DNA of 64,000 nt from contig CM055311.2 of the NCBI GenBank assembly GCA_029255685.2, positions 56,999,048-57,063,047 of the forward strand. The letters are read 5' to 3'. Below, one piece after another: positions 20,925 to 31,689 of this stretch. The notes under the pieces are model-generated. The model saw nothing but the letters and a program-made list of their open reading frames with translations, was not told where the DNA came from and made no database searches. Numbering within the stretch: position 1 is the first letter of the stretch; each line of letters begins with the position of its first letter. The DNA comes from Silene conica. Its lineage: Eukaryota > Streptophyta > Magnoliopsida > Caryophyllales > Caryophyllaceae. The position numbers and the translations under genes are program-made.

Positions 20925-23060
20925 GCTTGGGTTTGTGGCCATAGTGAATTTCATGTGGTGTTTGTCCGTGTAATACATGGGTAGGTGTCCTATTGAATAA
21001 GTATGCATCGGTTACGACGCACTCCCCCCCAAAATTCGATAGGTAAGTTAGCTTGGAAACGTAAAGCTCGAGCCTTCTCTACGATATGTCTATGTTTCCA
21101 TTTCACTCTCCCATTTTGTTGGGGTGTATCTACATTACTAGTTTGAAAAACATTTCCATGCTCGCTATAATATTCTTATAATGACCCGGAGAGAAACTTC
21201 GTTCCATTATCGCTTTGGACAATTTTAACTTGTTTTTCAAAATGAGTCTTTACCATGTTGCAAAAATTGGCCATTAATTGGTTTACCTCACTCCGGTCTT
21301 TCATGAGATAGACCCAAACGACCATACTTTTGTCATGGACAATGGTGAGAAAACACTTAGCTCCACTCAAACTTTTAACATGACGAACACCCCATATATC
21401 GAAATGAATAAGACCAAATAAATCATTATTACGCTTATTGTTCAACTTAAAAGAAGACCGTTTTTGTTTAGCACGACAATACAGATCACAAATATCATTT
21501 GAATTCTAATTTAAATTAAAACCACTTAGACTAGAAAAGAAGGGTAAGATACTTACGTACTCGAAGGATGGCCTAGCCTCTTGTGCCAAAGTCGCGCATC
21601 CCCATTAACATTAACCAGTGCTACCAATTTATTTTGGCTTGCCTTGAAATAATAGACCCCGTCTATGTGTCATCCTCGTAGACATGTCCTGTATCACACA
21701 ATGATCGGTATAAAATGTTACTACGCAATTGTTTTCTTTAATAAGTTGTTGAACGGAGATCAAGTCGCATGTTAAAGACGGAACATAAAGGACATCTTTA
21801 AGAATAAAATTATCACACAAAGCTACTGTTTCATGCTCATGAGTCACAATTTTGGAACCATTCGGTAGGCCTACAGTAGAGAGTTTTTAGCTGTGAAAGA
21901 TTTCGAGTAAGCCGCGCCGACCTGCCATGTGGTGCGACGCACCGCTATCAAGGAGCCAACTGTCACAAGTTTTGGCATTCATACTGCTTGTTTATTGTTA
22001 CCTTCGTTTATCGCCAAAAGAGTATGGGGTTGTGTTAATTCTTCCAATCTCAGATTCTCATTATTTCCTTCATCCGCAACTCATGATGTGTTTGCTCTTT
22101 GATGACTGTCACGACCGCCTCGGCCTCTGCCACGCCGTCGACGGCCTCTCCCCCTGCTTTGATTTTCAGGTTTATTCCAGCAATTTTCCTCCGTGTGCCA
22201 TGGCTTTTTGCAAAAAACACAATAAAAAATGTCTTGTTCATCTTTAATTTGTCGGAGGTATTGCCATTACTTCGACTACGAGTAGTTCCCTCTGTGATCT
22301 TAGCCACCATGGCCGAGGTTGCCTCAAGGACTTCTTCTTTACCCTTTGTCACGACTTTATGTCGTTCTTCTCTCAATACTAGGGCATAAGCCTTACTCAA
22401 AGAAACAACTTCATCTATCATCCATTAATAGGTTTGATCGAATGTGTCCATAAAGGCTTGTGTCTACTCCCATAAGGAACTGACATACCTTCTCCTCTTC
22501 ACGCTCCTTGAGCATTTCATTAGCCTCCCCACTAGTGCACGACGGAACTTTGCTATAACTCGCTAACTCGTCCCATATGGTTTTTAGATTTGTGTAATAT
22601 TGAACCACTAACCGATATTTCTTTTGCTTGCTATTGCTTAATTTTGCCTTCAATAGATGCACTCTAGGGATGTCTCCAGCAGCATATCGCCCTTTCAATT
22701 CCTTCCAAACTTCCGTGATAGTACCCGTAAAACTAATACTAGCGTGCAAATCTTTGTTGATCGAACACCTTATCCATGCCTTAAGCATAGCGTTGCACTG
22801 TCGCCACGTTACTGCTTCGAGAGACTCCTCTTGACCATCAGGCGTGACATGCCTCTTGACCATCTTCAATAAACGCCAATTTGTTCTTGGCATCAAGAGT
22901 GTTTCTCACTACATCGATCGACCCACAAATTATAATTCTCTCCATTAAATTTATTGGGAGTTAATGATAAACTCGTGCTTTCATTTGGATGAAGATAAAG
23001 CGGAGAAGATGGTGAAATGAGTTCCACCTTTGGTGTGACAGATAGAGTTCCTCCCGTCAT
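20925..23060 (-). pseudogene. Ty1/copia gag-pol remnant, truncated and frameshifted
   Basis: Reading leftward from an ATG at 23058-23060, the gag N-terminus carries a FNGENYNLWV motif followed by a stop. The UBN2-type gag domain is at 22411-22896 (AWIRCSINKDL, EVWKELKGRY, KTIWDELASY). A basic linker follows at 22050-22421 in another frame. The protease / pre-integrase part is at 21629-21847 (LKDVLYVPSLTCDLISVQQL). The integrase core is at 21176-21445 (GLIHFDIWGV, VKIVQSDNGT), and a further decayed stretch holds a PQQNG-type motif. Similarity stops at about 20925, so the rest of integrase, reverse transcriptase and RNase H are missing. Frameshifts and stops make it inactive. Confidence 0.85.
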
Positions 23061-23480
23061 GGTTAAAATGATTTGGTTTGTTTTTTTTCTTTTTGTGTGT
23101 TGTTTTGTAATTTATCAAAGAACCTTCTATCTATGATGCCATAAAGAAATTGAACAAGATCTTTATTGATGAATAAGATTGACAAAGGGTGCATACATAT
23201 ATACAATGTACAAGCCACTATATTAGGAACTACCTCCTATCAAATCTCCTAATAAGAATAAACAAATAAGCAGAGGATAATATGATGCCCTAATACAAAG
23301 CATAAGATATTACAAAATATATGGAAGTTAATATACAATATCATATAATATATTCTCAATATAATACATAAAACACCGGAAATAAACTTGTAAAACTTCA
23401 AAATCAAAAAATAAAACAATAAAAAGATTAAATGTTAATGTTTGAGAAACAGAAGTATGAGTTTTATGTGCCCTTTTATA
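23061..23480 (-). mobile_element. Likely 5' LTR and primer-site region of the copia remnant
   Basis: Upstream of the gag ATG, on the minus strand, TGGCATCATAGATAG (around 23125-23139) looks like a decayed primer site. Next to it a putative LTR runs from about 23375 to 23151, ending ...AATAAAGATCTTGTTCA. The start is not secure. No other gene is visible to 23480. Confidence 0.4.
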
Positions 23481-23574
23481 TACTACCTCTGTTCCAGTGG
23501 GATGTTTACACTTCTTTTATTTTGTGAGAGGGAAATAAAGGAAGTGTAAACATATCATTGGGACGGAGGGAGTA
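23481..23574. mobile_element. Stowaway MITE, ~90 bp
   Basis: The ends are TACTACCTCTGTTCCAGTGG and, inverted, TACTCCCTCCGTCCCAATGA. Both are followed inward by the complementary pair GTTTACACTTC / GAAGTGTAAAC. The element folds almost end to end and has TA borders, the Stowaway (Tc1/mariner) pattern. Confidence 0.9.
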
Positions 23575-24369
23575 TGTTTTTTTTTGTTATAGTCGTTATC
23601 ATTTCTATGATGATATATATGTTTACCATATTTGGGTTTTGTGGTTCGAGAAAAAATTAGCTAGGGTTTGGATATAAGAGAAAGACTGAATGTTGCTTTG
23701 TTCTTTCATTGTGCTCAAGGCGGAAGACTGAATGCTGATTGGATCCGTTTTTCTAATGTTGGTTTGATTGTTATCATGGATTATTCACCTACACAAAAAT
23801 TTCAAAAAACCCTATATGCATCGGCACCGACCTTTCACCTCCAAGTTGCCTCTTGATATTCTTCCTCAAATCACAATCGTTCAGGGACAACTTTTGCAGT
23901 TTATTACGAGATAATTCACTTCATTGGTACATCTTCTTTCATCTTTCTTCTTTTAACCATCCATTCATATGTGTTTAATAATGACTCTAAATTGGGATAT
24001 ATTAGCCAAAAGTGTCTAATGACTTTCTCCATTTTTTCGCTATTTGGGTGTCTATGTACTCATGTTTCATGAATTTAAAGTTATATCGTATGACATGTCT
24101 TACAAATGTTAAATTAATTTCTGAAATTTATTGGCATTTTCGTGTCATGGTGATTTTTTACTTTCAATGTTTTGGTAAATAGGTTAAATTTGGAATGAGA
24201 GGTAAGTAATACTCCTTAAGTAGAAGTGATCTTATTGTTAATTACTGGTTTCCATTTAGTCTCATAGGGCAGCAACCCAAACCGGCATGTGGTTTGGTGT
24301 ATAACATTCTTGGTCTGGTGGCCTATGGTTTTCTATGTGGAAGAGATGAGGATTGCATATTTATATTTA
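23575..24369. other. Intergenic DNA without a recognised gene
   Basis: No supported coding frame was found. A 62-codon frame at 23668-23856 shows no known motif and could be a fragment of anything. Confidence 0.35.
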
Positions 24370-24603
24370 AAGTGTTGCAATAGTTTCTCAAGATATGTGT
24401 TGCATTAGGGTATCATTGCAACATTCAAAAAAAAATGTTGCATTTGGATAGAAAATGTTGCACAAAGTGTTACTTTAGGCTATTGCAACGGAAATTTTGA
24501 GCAACAAAGCTAAAAATCTTGCATAAACTAACCCTAAAACAACATTTTAGAGGTCATATGCAACATTTTCCCTACGTTGCAATAGGCTTGTATTGTAGTA
24601 GTG
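24370..24603 (-). mobile_element. CACTA-like terminal region
   Basis: Read on the minus strand, the segment begins at 24603 with CACTACTACAATACAAGCC and then repeats TTGCAAC/GTTGCAA words about ten times in both orientations. A CACTA start plus dense subterminal repeats is typical of En/Spm ends. The partner end was not found, so this may be a broken end or an element whose other terminus has diverged. Confidence 0.5.
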
Positions 24604-25628
24604 CGTGGTAGCTCAAAGAAATAGCTTGAAGTGTTAGACTATGTTTGGTAAGATTATCTTAATTTTGAAAAGGTATATGAAAACTGAAAAGTAACTTAAA
24701 ATTTAGAAAGATAGGTGAAAATTAGGATATGATAAGATTACTGATTATATAAATAATATATGAAATGGCGTAAAAAAAAAGTACAATAATTATTTAATAT
24801 ATTATAAATTGAAGTGGTGTAAAAGAAAGATAATTAGAATTATGTATCCGGTTCATCAAATACCACCTATGTAGTGTTTGATTTCTAGTACCTTTTAAAG
24901 TTAAATAAGCTATTTGACAAATAGTTACGAAAAAATAAGGTAGTTGAAATTTTGGGCAAATAAACCAGCTGAAATTCTTGACAAACAGAGCTTCAATGTA
25001 TTATTATTTTACTTAGGACATAACATAATTACAAATTATTTTTAATTTAAATTGGCAAGTCTAAAGCTATTTTATTTTTCAACTAATTAACTTCACAATC
25101 TTGTCACGGTTTTGATAAGAAATAAATGGTACTAGTCCAAAAGTCAACATATTCTATTTATTTCATGTCGGTTGTATCTCGATTTTTTCTACAATTTTTA
25201 TTCGATTTAAATGGAAAAAAAATTAAAAAAAAAATGATATTATAAGGCATAGAAAGTTTTGTCGAGGAATATAAACCTAAAAAAAGAGCAACATGTAATG
25301 GGTTGACCAGTATCCACTAAAATAGAAGGAAGTCCATGCAAAGTAGAAGTAGAGAGAGACCCACGATGATGGCGAGAGGACACACCGTCAACGAGTATGA
25401 GCTGTGCGTGCCATGAAGCATTTTGTTTATCGTCTTTCGTCATTTCCATTATATATATAGACATGCCATGAAAGCTTCAACATGCACTTCCCAATATTAT
25501 TCCAAACATAAACAAACGTACTACACACTTTCAATTGCACCTATTTTATAGCCCTTTCGTTGCTACAAGATATCGCTCGACTCCCAAAAACAAGGTTAGT
25601 TTTTGCGTCCATATTTCATGATCACTAA
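24604..25628. other. AT-rich intergenic DNA left of the IPT gene
   Basis: No gene is recognised. A 74-codon minus-strand frame at 25240-25464 shows no known domain. This stretch may contain distal regulatory DNA of the downstream cytokinin gene, but nothing specific can be supported. Confidence 0.35.
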
Positions 25629-25806
25629 TTCTTATTTCAAACCGCAAGATTCGTCTGAAATAATAGTGACGTATATCATTTTCTCTCACAAAATAACCAT
25701 TTAGAGAGTGAATGGGAAAGCATATGGGATGTCCATTACCCATGTGATTTCCACTTGTGAGAGGTCTTATTATTTCAGACGGAACTTGCGGTTTAAAACA
25801 AGACGG
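25629..25806. mobile_element. MITE with ~40-bp inverted ends
   Basis: AAACCGCAAGATTCGTCTGA and AATAATAGTGAC on the left pair with the inverted AAACCGCAAGTTCCGTCTGA and AATAATAAGACC on the right. The element is about 178 bp and lies about 320 bp before the IPT start codon. Confidence 0.7.
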
Positions 25807-25861
25807 ACTGTTTCATGATTCATGCTTTAACTATTTTAAGTGTATTTATTCCAGTGCTATG

Positions 25862-26031
25862 TACTCCCTAGTCCGTCCGTCCTCAGTTATTTAACCATTT
25901 TATTTTGATCGTATCACTTATTTATTTACGTTTCCATTTTATAAATGTATTTAATGGACACTCAATTTAGTCCACTTCACTTTTCTACGTATTTTTGTCA
26001 AAATCAATAACGGAACATAGCGGAGGAAGTA
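25862..26031. mobile_element. Stowaway-like MITE in the IPT proximal promoter
   Basis: Left end TACTCCCTAGTCCGTCCGTC, right end reading inward TACTTCCTCCGCTATGTTCC. Both lead into GTTATT, and TTATTTTGATCG on the left pairs with TGTCAAAATCAATAA on the right. TA borders fit Stowaway. The element ends 92 bp before the IPT ATG. Confidence 0.75.
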
Positions 26032-26071
26032 TGTTTATATTTTATGAATTCGAAGTTCAAGATGCACGCAT

Positions 26072-26082
26072 GTATTTAAATG
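26072..26082 (+). promoter_or_regulatory. Possible TATA-like element of the IPT gene
   Basis: GTATTTAAATG lies about 45-50 bp before the start codon and is the best TATA-like word in the short gap between the MITE and the ATG. If it is used, the 5' leader would be very short. This is a weak, position-based call. Confidence 0.3.
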
Positions 26083-26123
26083 GTTTTTGGCTATTCTACT
26101 TGTTCAATAGGTGATAAGTAAGA

Positions 26124-27131
26124 ATGAGAAGTCCGATGCAAATGTGGAAACAAGCAGAACAATTACTCAGAATTCCATCGCCAGCATTCTTCAACATGGA
26201 CGTAATGAACGCTTGGCAAAAGCCAAGAGACAAGGTAGTGTTCATAATGGGCGCAACCGGGACTGGAAAGTCCCGACTATCAATCGACCTAGCCACCCGG
26301 TTGTCGGCCGAGATCATCAACTCGGATAAGATCCAAGCCTACAAGGGTTTAGACATAGTCACAAACAAAGTGAGTATCGAAGAACAATGTGGGATTCCTC
26401 ACCACTTGTTAGGCATATTACAACCTAATAATATTGACTTCACCCCTAAGGATTTTTGTGTCATGGCCACACATGCCGTCGAATCTATTCTTAAAAAGAA
26501 CAAGCTCCCTATCATTGTTGGGGGATCCAATACTTACATTGAATCCTTGATGACCGACCCCATTTTCGGGTTTAATTCCAAGTACGATTGTTGTTTTCTT
26601 TGGGTGGACGTGTCCGTTCCCGTCTTACGTGATTTCGTGTCACATAGGGTTGATAAAATGGTCGAATCTGGACTAGTACAAGAAGTGCGGGAACTGTTTG
26701 ACCCCAGTAATACTGATTATACCCGAGGGATCCGTCGGGCCATTGGTGTTCCCGAGTTGGACAAGTATTTTCGATCCGGTCAGATCCATGAGCTCCAAAT
26801 TGCAATAAATCAGATAAAAGATAACACGTGTGTATTGGCAGACCGTCAATTGGAGAAAATATACCGGCTCAAGGACGTAAAAGGATGGGAGTTGAACCGG
26901 GTTGATGCAACTCAGGTGTTCAAAAAGATGACGGATAAAGCAGCTGTTGACGAAGCTTGGAATAAACTGATAACAAAACCAGCGTATAAAATTGTCACTA
27001 AGTTTCTTAAAAACCATCATGGTAATTTTGAGTCTAGTTTATGTGCCAAGGTAGTAAAAAGGACCACAATCCCAAGTAATCAAACCATAATAACAGCTTC
27101 AAGCGCCAAGCACCGATTATTGGTCGATTAA
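26124..27131 (+). CDS. IPT: Adenylate isopentenyltransferase (cytokinin synthase)
   Basis: The 335-residue intronless frame is close to the length of Arabidopsis IPT3 and IPT5. The enzyme transfers an isopentenyl group from dimethylallyl diphosphate to ATP/ADP, the first step of cytokinin synthesis, usually in plastids. The P-loop GATGTGKS is at residues 43-50, followed by LSIDLATR, EIINSDKIQAYKGLDIVTNK, the family's PHHLLG and IIVGGSNTYIESL. CCFLWVDV, RVDKMVESGLVQEV and YTRGIRRAIGVPE follow. The residues ahead of the P-loop are few and not strongly acidic, so a plastid transit peptide is possible but not obvious. The start at 26124 was chosen as the first ATG; residues 5 and 7 are also Met. 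Unlike Arabidopsis IPT3 I see no C-terminal CaaX farnesylation motif. IPT3-like or IPT5-like cannot be decided here. Confidence 0.93.
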   Translation: MRSPMQMWKQAEQLLRIPSPAFFNMDVMNAWQKPRDKVVFIMGATGTGKSRLSIDLATRLSAEIINSDKIQAYKGLDIVTNKVSIEEQCGIPHHLLGILQPNNIDFTPKDFCVMATHAVESILKKNKLPIIVGGSNTYIESLMTDPIFGFNSKYDCCFLWVDVSVPVLRDFVSHRVDKMVESGLVQEVRELFDPSNTDYTRGIRRAIGVPELDKYFRSGQIHELQIAINQIKDNTCVLADRQLEKIYRLKDVKGWELNRVDATQVFKKMTDKAAVDEAWNKLITKPAYKIVTKFLKNHHGNFESSLCAKVVKRTTIPSNQTIITASSAKHRLLVD

Positions 27132-27395
27132 TTGATGGATTCTGATACAATTGTTGCGGTAACGCCATGTATAATATAATAAATAAATGCGTCAAATTGT
27201 AATAAAGTAGTATATAATAAGCAAGATTACGCCAAAAAAATGAGAGTATTTTTACAATTTGTATTATTTGGATAATGTCGGGTATTTATTTATTAGAAAA
27301 GTTAGAGGATGACATAATGAAAAAAGTCAATCACACGGATACATGTTTTTGTTAGCTGTATGACTTAAATCAATCGTACACTACCTTTATAATAA
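27132..27395. other. 3' flank of IPT
   Basis: AATAAATAAATG at about 27178-27190 is a plausible polyadenylation signal for the IPT transcript. No other feature is visible. Confidence 0.4.
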
Positions 27396-27592
27396 TAGTA
27401 AGTCTTGCTTGCGACGGATCGTTATTTGTGATGGATATTTTGTGAGATAAAATGGGTAGAAAATGAGTTAGTGTAGAAAGGGAGCCACATGAATAGTGTT
27501 GAAGAGAGAAAATGTGGATATTTTATGAGAGCAAACGATATCCGTCACAAGCTTGCGACGAATAGTGCCGTTGCAAATAAGAATTTGTGTTA
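27396..27592. mobile_element. MITE with imperfect inverted ends
   Basis: Left CTTGCTTGCGACGGATCGTT and GTGATGGATATTTTGTGAGA are matched, inverted and rearranged, by TTATTTGCAACGGCACTATT, CGTCGCAAGC and GTGACGGATATCG on the right. About 200 bp. The short methionine-started frame 27489-27698 that crosses its right end is not a supported gene. Confidence 0.55.
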
Positions 27593-28235
27593 TAATAAAG
27601 CATATGCTTTACTTTTCGGAAAATTGCCTATCGTTTTCGTTATTTGTCCAATATGTTTGTTGGTTGTACACTTGTACTATTGTAATATCATCAATTGATC
27701 ATCCATTCATCTATCGCTGACTGACTGATGTCTTAGAATTCTTTTTAGGGGAAGGATATCGTTAATAATATAGACAAATTGTCATTTGAAGCGTTATATT
27801 TGGGAGAAATAGGGATCCATTCTCATAATTTTGTAAAATTGTGAAATTAACCCTTATAATTTTTTGTATGACTGATTAGGCTTCATAACTTAAATCGCCA
27901 TCCTCCAATGTATGGTAATGTCGATGGGATGATTTTAAGGACTCCTGATTAATTTGAGAAGTATATTTGTTCTAAATGTGGAATTGAGACTCAATTGTAA
28001 TCCTCTTTAAACTACTCGCTGAAATCTTCATTTGAATAACAATTTAAATATTTGATATCTCCCACCTTTAATTAAACTAGGGTGATACTCGTGAAATTTA
28101 CGGGGTTATTAATTTTAATTTTTTAATGTATGTGATCAATTATCCTCGTTAGATAATCTAATAACATATGTTATGTATATATAAAGGCTTTAATATAAGA
28201 TGATAAAAAAGTATATAAATAGTCATATAATGAAG
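27593..28235. other. AT-rich intergenic DNA
   Basis: No gene or repeat was recognised between the MITE and the Sirevirus insertion at 28241. Confidence 0.4.
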
Positions 28236-28240
28236 TCCAT

Positions 28241-29354
28241 TGTTAGGATACATTTGATTGATGATGACAATCCCAATTTAATCTTATTCTTAAGTTTCAT
28301 TTCAGGTTTATCAATTCGAATCAAGAAGTGTTGATCTTCCGTTATCAAAGAATTCGTGTCAATCCGTGTAAAGATAACAAGTCGTAAATCGGGTTAACAA
28401 TTGAACAGATTCAAAAGTAACACTTGAAGCTTTGCTTTTCCGAAAAAGTAACCATACTTTGCAAACTTGAAAAAGAAGAAAGATCTTATTGCTTTTCTGT
28501 TTTGCAAAAACCAACAAGTCTTCTTACTGACAAAAGAAGATTCCAAAATATGCTTTAAAGTACAATCTTTCTTTTATTCAATGGACCCTAGCCGTATAAG
28601 TGTCCTTTGTGCACTTTACACAAAGGTCCTTATCCTCTCTTTTCACTATAAAAGAAATGCCTTCTTCATCATTTAATGCCAAGACTTTCTGCACTCATTT
28701 ATTGCTTTGCAAAACCTTCTTCTTAAACTCAGATTTTCTTAAGTATTTTTGCAAATCTTTTCTAAGTCTTCAAGTGAAACAATCTGTTTAATCGTTGCCT
28801 TTATTTATGTCTTCTTATCTAGTCTTGAATGATCAATAAGTTGTTCCTCCTCAATTCATTTACGAATCAGTCCGAGGAAAACTTGATCTTGTAATTCATA
28901 CTAGTTTGTAAGTCGAGGTTCTTAGACAATGTGGTCTCAAGAACAAGAGTCGCAACCGGAGTAGGTTGTTGGTCCTTTTATTGTACGGGTTTAAGTTTTC
29001 GGAGTAGATAACTTAATTTTCAATAAAAGAAGATTGGACGTAGGCCTTTAGAAAGTTGGCCGAACCAATTCAAAACTGCTGAGTTGCTCTTTTATTTGCT
29101 TCTTAATTAAGTTCTTCTCTCGTTCTTTTCCTTGTGTTTTAAACAACTGTTTGCAAGACTGTTACTCTCGTACAGTAGCTTTACCTCATTTGCTAGACGA
29201 GAACGAAACAGTTACTTAAACCGTTGTTTATTCACCGTAACTTATCCTTCTTTATTAGTTAACTTACTTAAAACAATTAAGTCAAGTTAAATTTTTTAAA
29301 TAGTACCTAATTCACCCCCTCCCCCTCTTAGGTACTCGGTCTCCATACCCTTCA
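28241..29354 (+). repeat. Sirevirus 5' LTR
   Basis: TGTTAGG...CCTTCA, 1,114 bp. CTATAAAAG at 28646-28654 is a good TATA box. AATAAAAGAAG near 29022-29032 is a polyadenylation-signal candidate, followed by the GATTGGACGTAGGC block that is also conserved in the LTR at 62396-63641. Short frames at 28467-28676 and 28600-28791 recur in the 3' LTR and are not genes. Confidence 0.95.
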
Positions 29355-29356
29355 AT

Positions 29357-29369
29357 TGGTATCAGAGCC
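29357..29369 (+). other. Primer-binding site (initiator Met-tRNA)
   Basis: TGGTATCAGAGCC starts two bases after the 5' LTR end. It is complementary to the 3' end of plant initiator methionine tRNA, the usual copia primer. Confidence 0.93.
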
Positions 29370-29416
29370 TCGTGCTCTTGTAAAAGGCTAATTACCTTAG
29401 AGTTACTTCTTGGGAA

Positions 29417-31672
29417 ATGGATTCCGCAAAGCACTCCAAGATCCCGGTCTTTACCGGCGAGAATTTTGGTTGGTGGAAGCTCAAAATGGAGCATTACATA
29501 AAAAGTATTGATTATCAATGTTGGAACATCATCATGAACGGACCTCTAATCATTGAGGAAACCGACATGATGACCGGTTTTAACAAAGTCAGGTCGGAAA
29601 GTGACTACAATGAAAATGATTTTAAAATGGCTGAAAAGAACTCAAAGGCTATGTCGATTCTTCAACGTTGTGTTGGAGAGGCCGAAGTGAGTCGTATCTC
29701 CGGATGTCCTACGGCCAAACTAATTTGGGATTCCCTTGTACTTGCTTATGAAGGGACATCTCAAGTTAGAAAACACCGTATTGACCTTCTCATGCAACAA
29801 TATGAGATGTTTCGTATGTCAAAGGACGAATCCATAAATAGTTTTTCTTCTCGTTTTTCTTGCATAATAAATGTACTTAAAAGTCTAGGAAGAGATTTCG
29901 AGTCCGAGGACATTGTTCGAAAAATTCTTCGTAGTCTTACTTCAAAATGGCAACCCAAGGTTACCGCAATTGAAGAAGCCCGTGATTTATCTAAACTAAC
30001 TCTTCATGAACTAATAGGATCACTTATGGCTCACGAGTTTAATCTCGAGAAGAACTCTAGTGAATCCTCAAAGGGAAAGAGTCTTGCCTTGTTATCTTCA
30101 CCAAGTGATGGTGAGGATGATGAGGAAGATGAGTTTGCCATGTTCTCTCGGAACTTGGTAGGAATGGTAAATGGGCAAGGACAAAAGAAATTTAACAACA
30201 ATTATGCTAAGAAACGTCCCTTTAAGAAAAGACCCTCTTCCACGATAGGATGTTTTAAATGTGGTGACACAAATCACCAAATCAAAGAATGTCCTAAGTG
30301 GGAGGATATAAAGTCTAGGGACAAACGAGATAAGGCTAAAAAGGAATACAAACACAAGGTCATGACGGCCATTTGGTGGATGTCCGATTCTGAGGACGAG
30401 GAACCCATTGAAGAACATTTGGAAGCTAAGATGTGCCTAACAAAAAATCACAAAAACAAGTCCACAACAAACAAAGGCGAACATCTTAGATGTCTCATGG
30501 CTCATCCCGATGACTCCGACTCCGATGACGAGGTAAAAATCTTGAAAGCAAAGGCTAGAACTTATTCAAAAGAAAAGGTGTGTAAACTTCTCGATAAACT
30601 CTTTGACAAATGTCGGTCACAAACACAAAAGTTAGATGTTATGCAAGACGAAATAGAAGAAATCGCTGAAGAAAATGTTAAACTCAAGAAGGAGAGTCAT
30701 GCTAATAACAACCTTACTAGTTTGTCCGAAATTAAGAAACTAAAGAGACTAAATGAACGTCTTTCTGAAGAAGTAGAGAGTCTAAAGGTCGTGTCAATTA
30801 GCATGTCAAACCTTGAGGATGATAACACCTCTCTCACGTTACAAATTTCCGCTGCCACCAAAGAACGTGATGATCTACTTAAAGAGAACGATCTTCTTTT
30901 ATGTAAATGTGACACGTTGGTCAAAGAACTGGAGGATCTTAAAGAAACAGTCCATAAAACTGTTGTCCCTGATGAAAAGGAAGATGAGAATGCTACCTTG
31001 ATCAGTGAAAATGAAAGGTTAAGGGTTGACATTTCGACTTTTAAAAATGAACTCAGAATCATGCATGTTAAGCTTGTCAACTCTCAAAACAAAAATGCTA
31101 TAAGTAGGTCTTCCAAAGATGAGATTGAACACTTAAACTTATGCATTGAAAGTCTAAAAGACAATGTTGAGCAAAAAGGAGAACTCATTGTTGACTTACA
31201 CACTGAGTTTGATGATCTTGAGAAAGAGCTCAAATCTGTAAAGGCTAAAAATGCTACCCTATCCACTGATCTCAAAAACTTAAAGATGAAACTTGTTGAT
31301 GCTAACAATGTGTCCAAAAAATGGGAAGGAAGTCAAAAGGTTCTAAATTTTCTTACTGATCAGACCAAAAAATGTGACCGTGTAGCTGGACTAGGGTTTA
31401 AATGGAACAGTGCATCTCACTGTTACATTAACAAACCAGACCCGTGTAAAACTGATTTCCAAAGAAGAAAATACGTTGGTCTTCCAGAGTACATCATTTG
31501 TAACTATTGTGGTAAAACAGGTCATGGCTTTAACGGTTGTCAAAAGAGACACAATGACATCAACAAAAACATTAAAGTTGCTAAGCAAGTATGGATTCAA
31601 AAGGATCTTGTTAACAAGGTTGTTCACAAAAAGGGACCTAAATTTATTTGGGTTCCTAAACTCAAAGTCTAA
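29417..31672 (+). CDS. gag: Sirevirus Gag (extended, two zinc knuckles)
   Basis: The 751-residue frame starts 62 bp after the LTR. The N-terminus (FTGENFGWWKLKMEHYI) and the following UBN2-type domain form the copia capsid region (residues about 10-230). A first CCHC knuckle CFKCGDTNHQIKEC is near residue 279. Residues about 390-660 are a long, leucine- and lysine/glutamate-rich coiled-coil region, characteristic of Sirevirus gag. A second CCHC knuckle CNYCGKTGHGFNGC is near residue 695. Gag would form the virus-like particle and bind element RNA. It ends in TAA at 31670-31672. Pol is in a different frame 17 nt downstream. Confidence 0.93.
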   Translation: MDSAKHSKIPVFTGENFGWWKLKMEHYIKSIDYQCWNIIMNGPLIIEETDMMTGFNKVRSESDYNENDFKMAEKNSKAMSILQRCVGEAEVSRISGCPTAKLIWDSLVLAYEGTSQVRKHRIDLLMQQYEMFRMSKDESINSFSSRFSCIINVLKSLGRDFESEDIVRKILRSLTSKWQPKVTAIEEARDLSKLTLHELIGSLMAHEFNLEKNSSESSKGKSLALLSSPSDGEDDEEDEFAMFSRNLVGMVNGQGQKKFNNNYAKKRPFKKRPSSTIGCFKCGDTNHQIKECPKWEDIKSRDKRDKAKKEYKHKVMTAIWWMSDSEDEEPIEEHLEAKMCLTKNHKNKSTTNKGEHLRCLMAHPDDSDSDDEVKILKAKARTYSKEKVCKLLDKLFDKCRSQTQKLDVMQDEIEEIAEENVKLKKESHANNNLTSLSEIKKLKRLNERLSEEVESLKVVSISMSNLEDDNTSLTLQISAATKERDDLLKENDLLLCKCDTLVKELEDLKETVHKTVVPDEKEDENATLISENERLRVDISTFKNELRIMHVKLVNSQNKNAISRSSKDEIEHLNLCIESLKDNVEQKGELIVDLHTEFDDLEKELKSVKAKNATLSTDLKNLKMKLVDANNVSKKWEGSQKVLNFLTDQTKKCDRVAGLGFKWNSASHCYINKPDPCKTDFQRRKYVGLPEYIICNYCGKTGHGFNGCQKRHNDINKNIKVAKQVWIQKDLVNKVVHKKGPKFIWVPKLKV

Positions 31673-31689
31673 GTCTTTTGTAGGGCTTG

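Noticed and set aside
26572..27020. Minus-strand frames opposite IPT
   Set aside because: They are shadows of the conserved IPT frame.
28467..28791. Small frames repeated at 37896-38220
   Set aside because: They fall in both Sirevirus LTRs and overlap the TATA and leader region, so they are non-coding LTR sequence.
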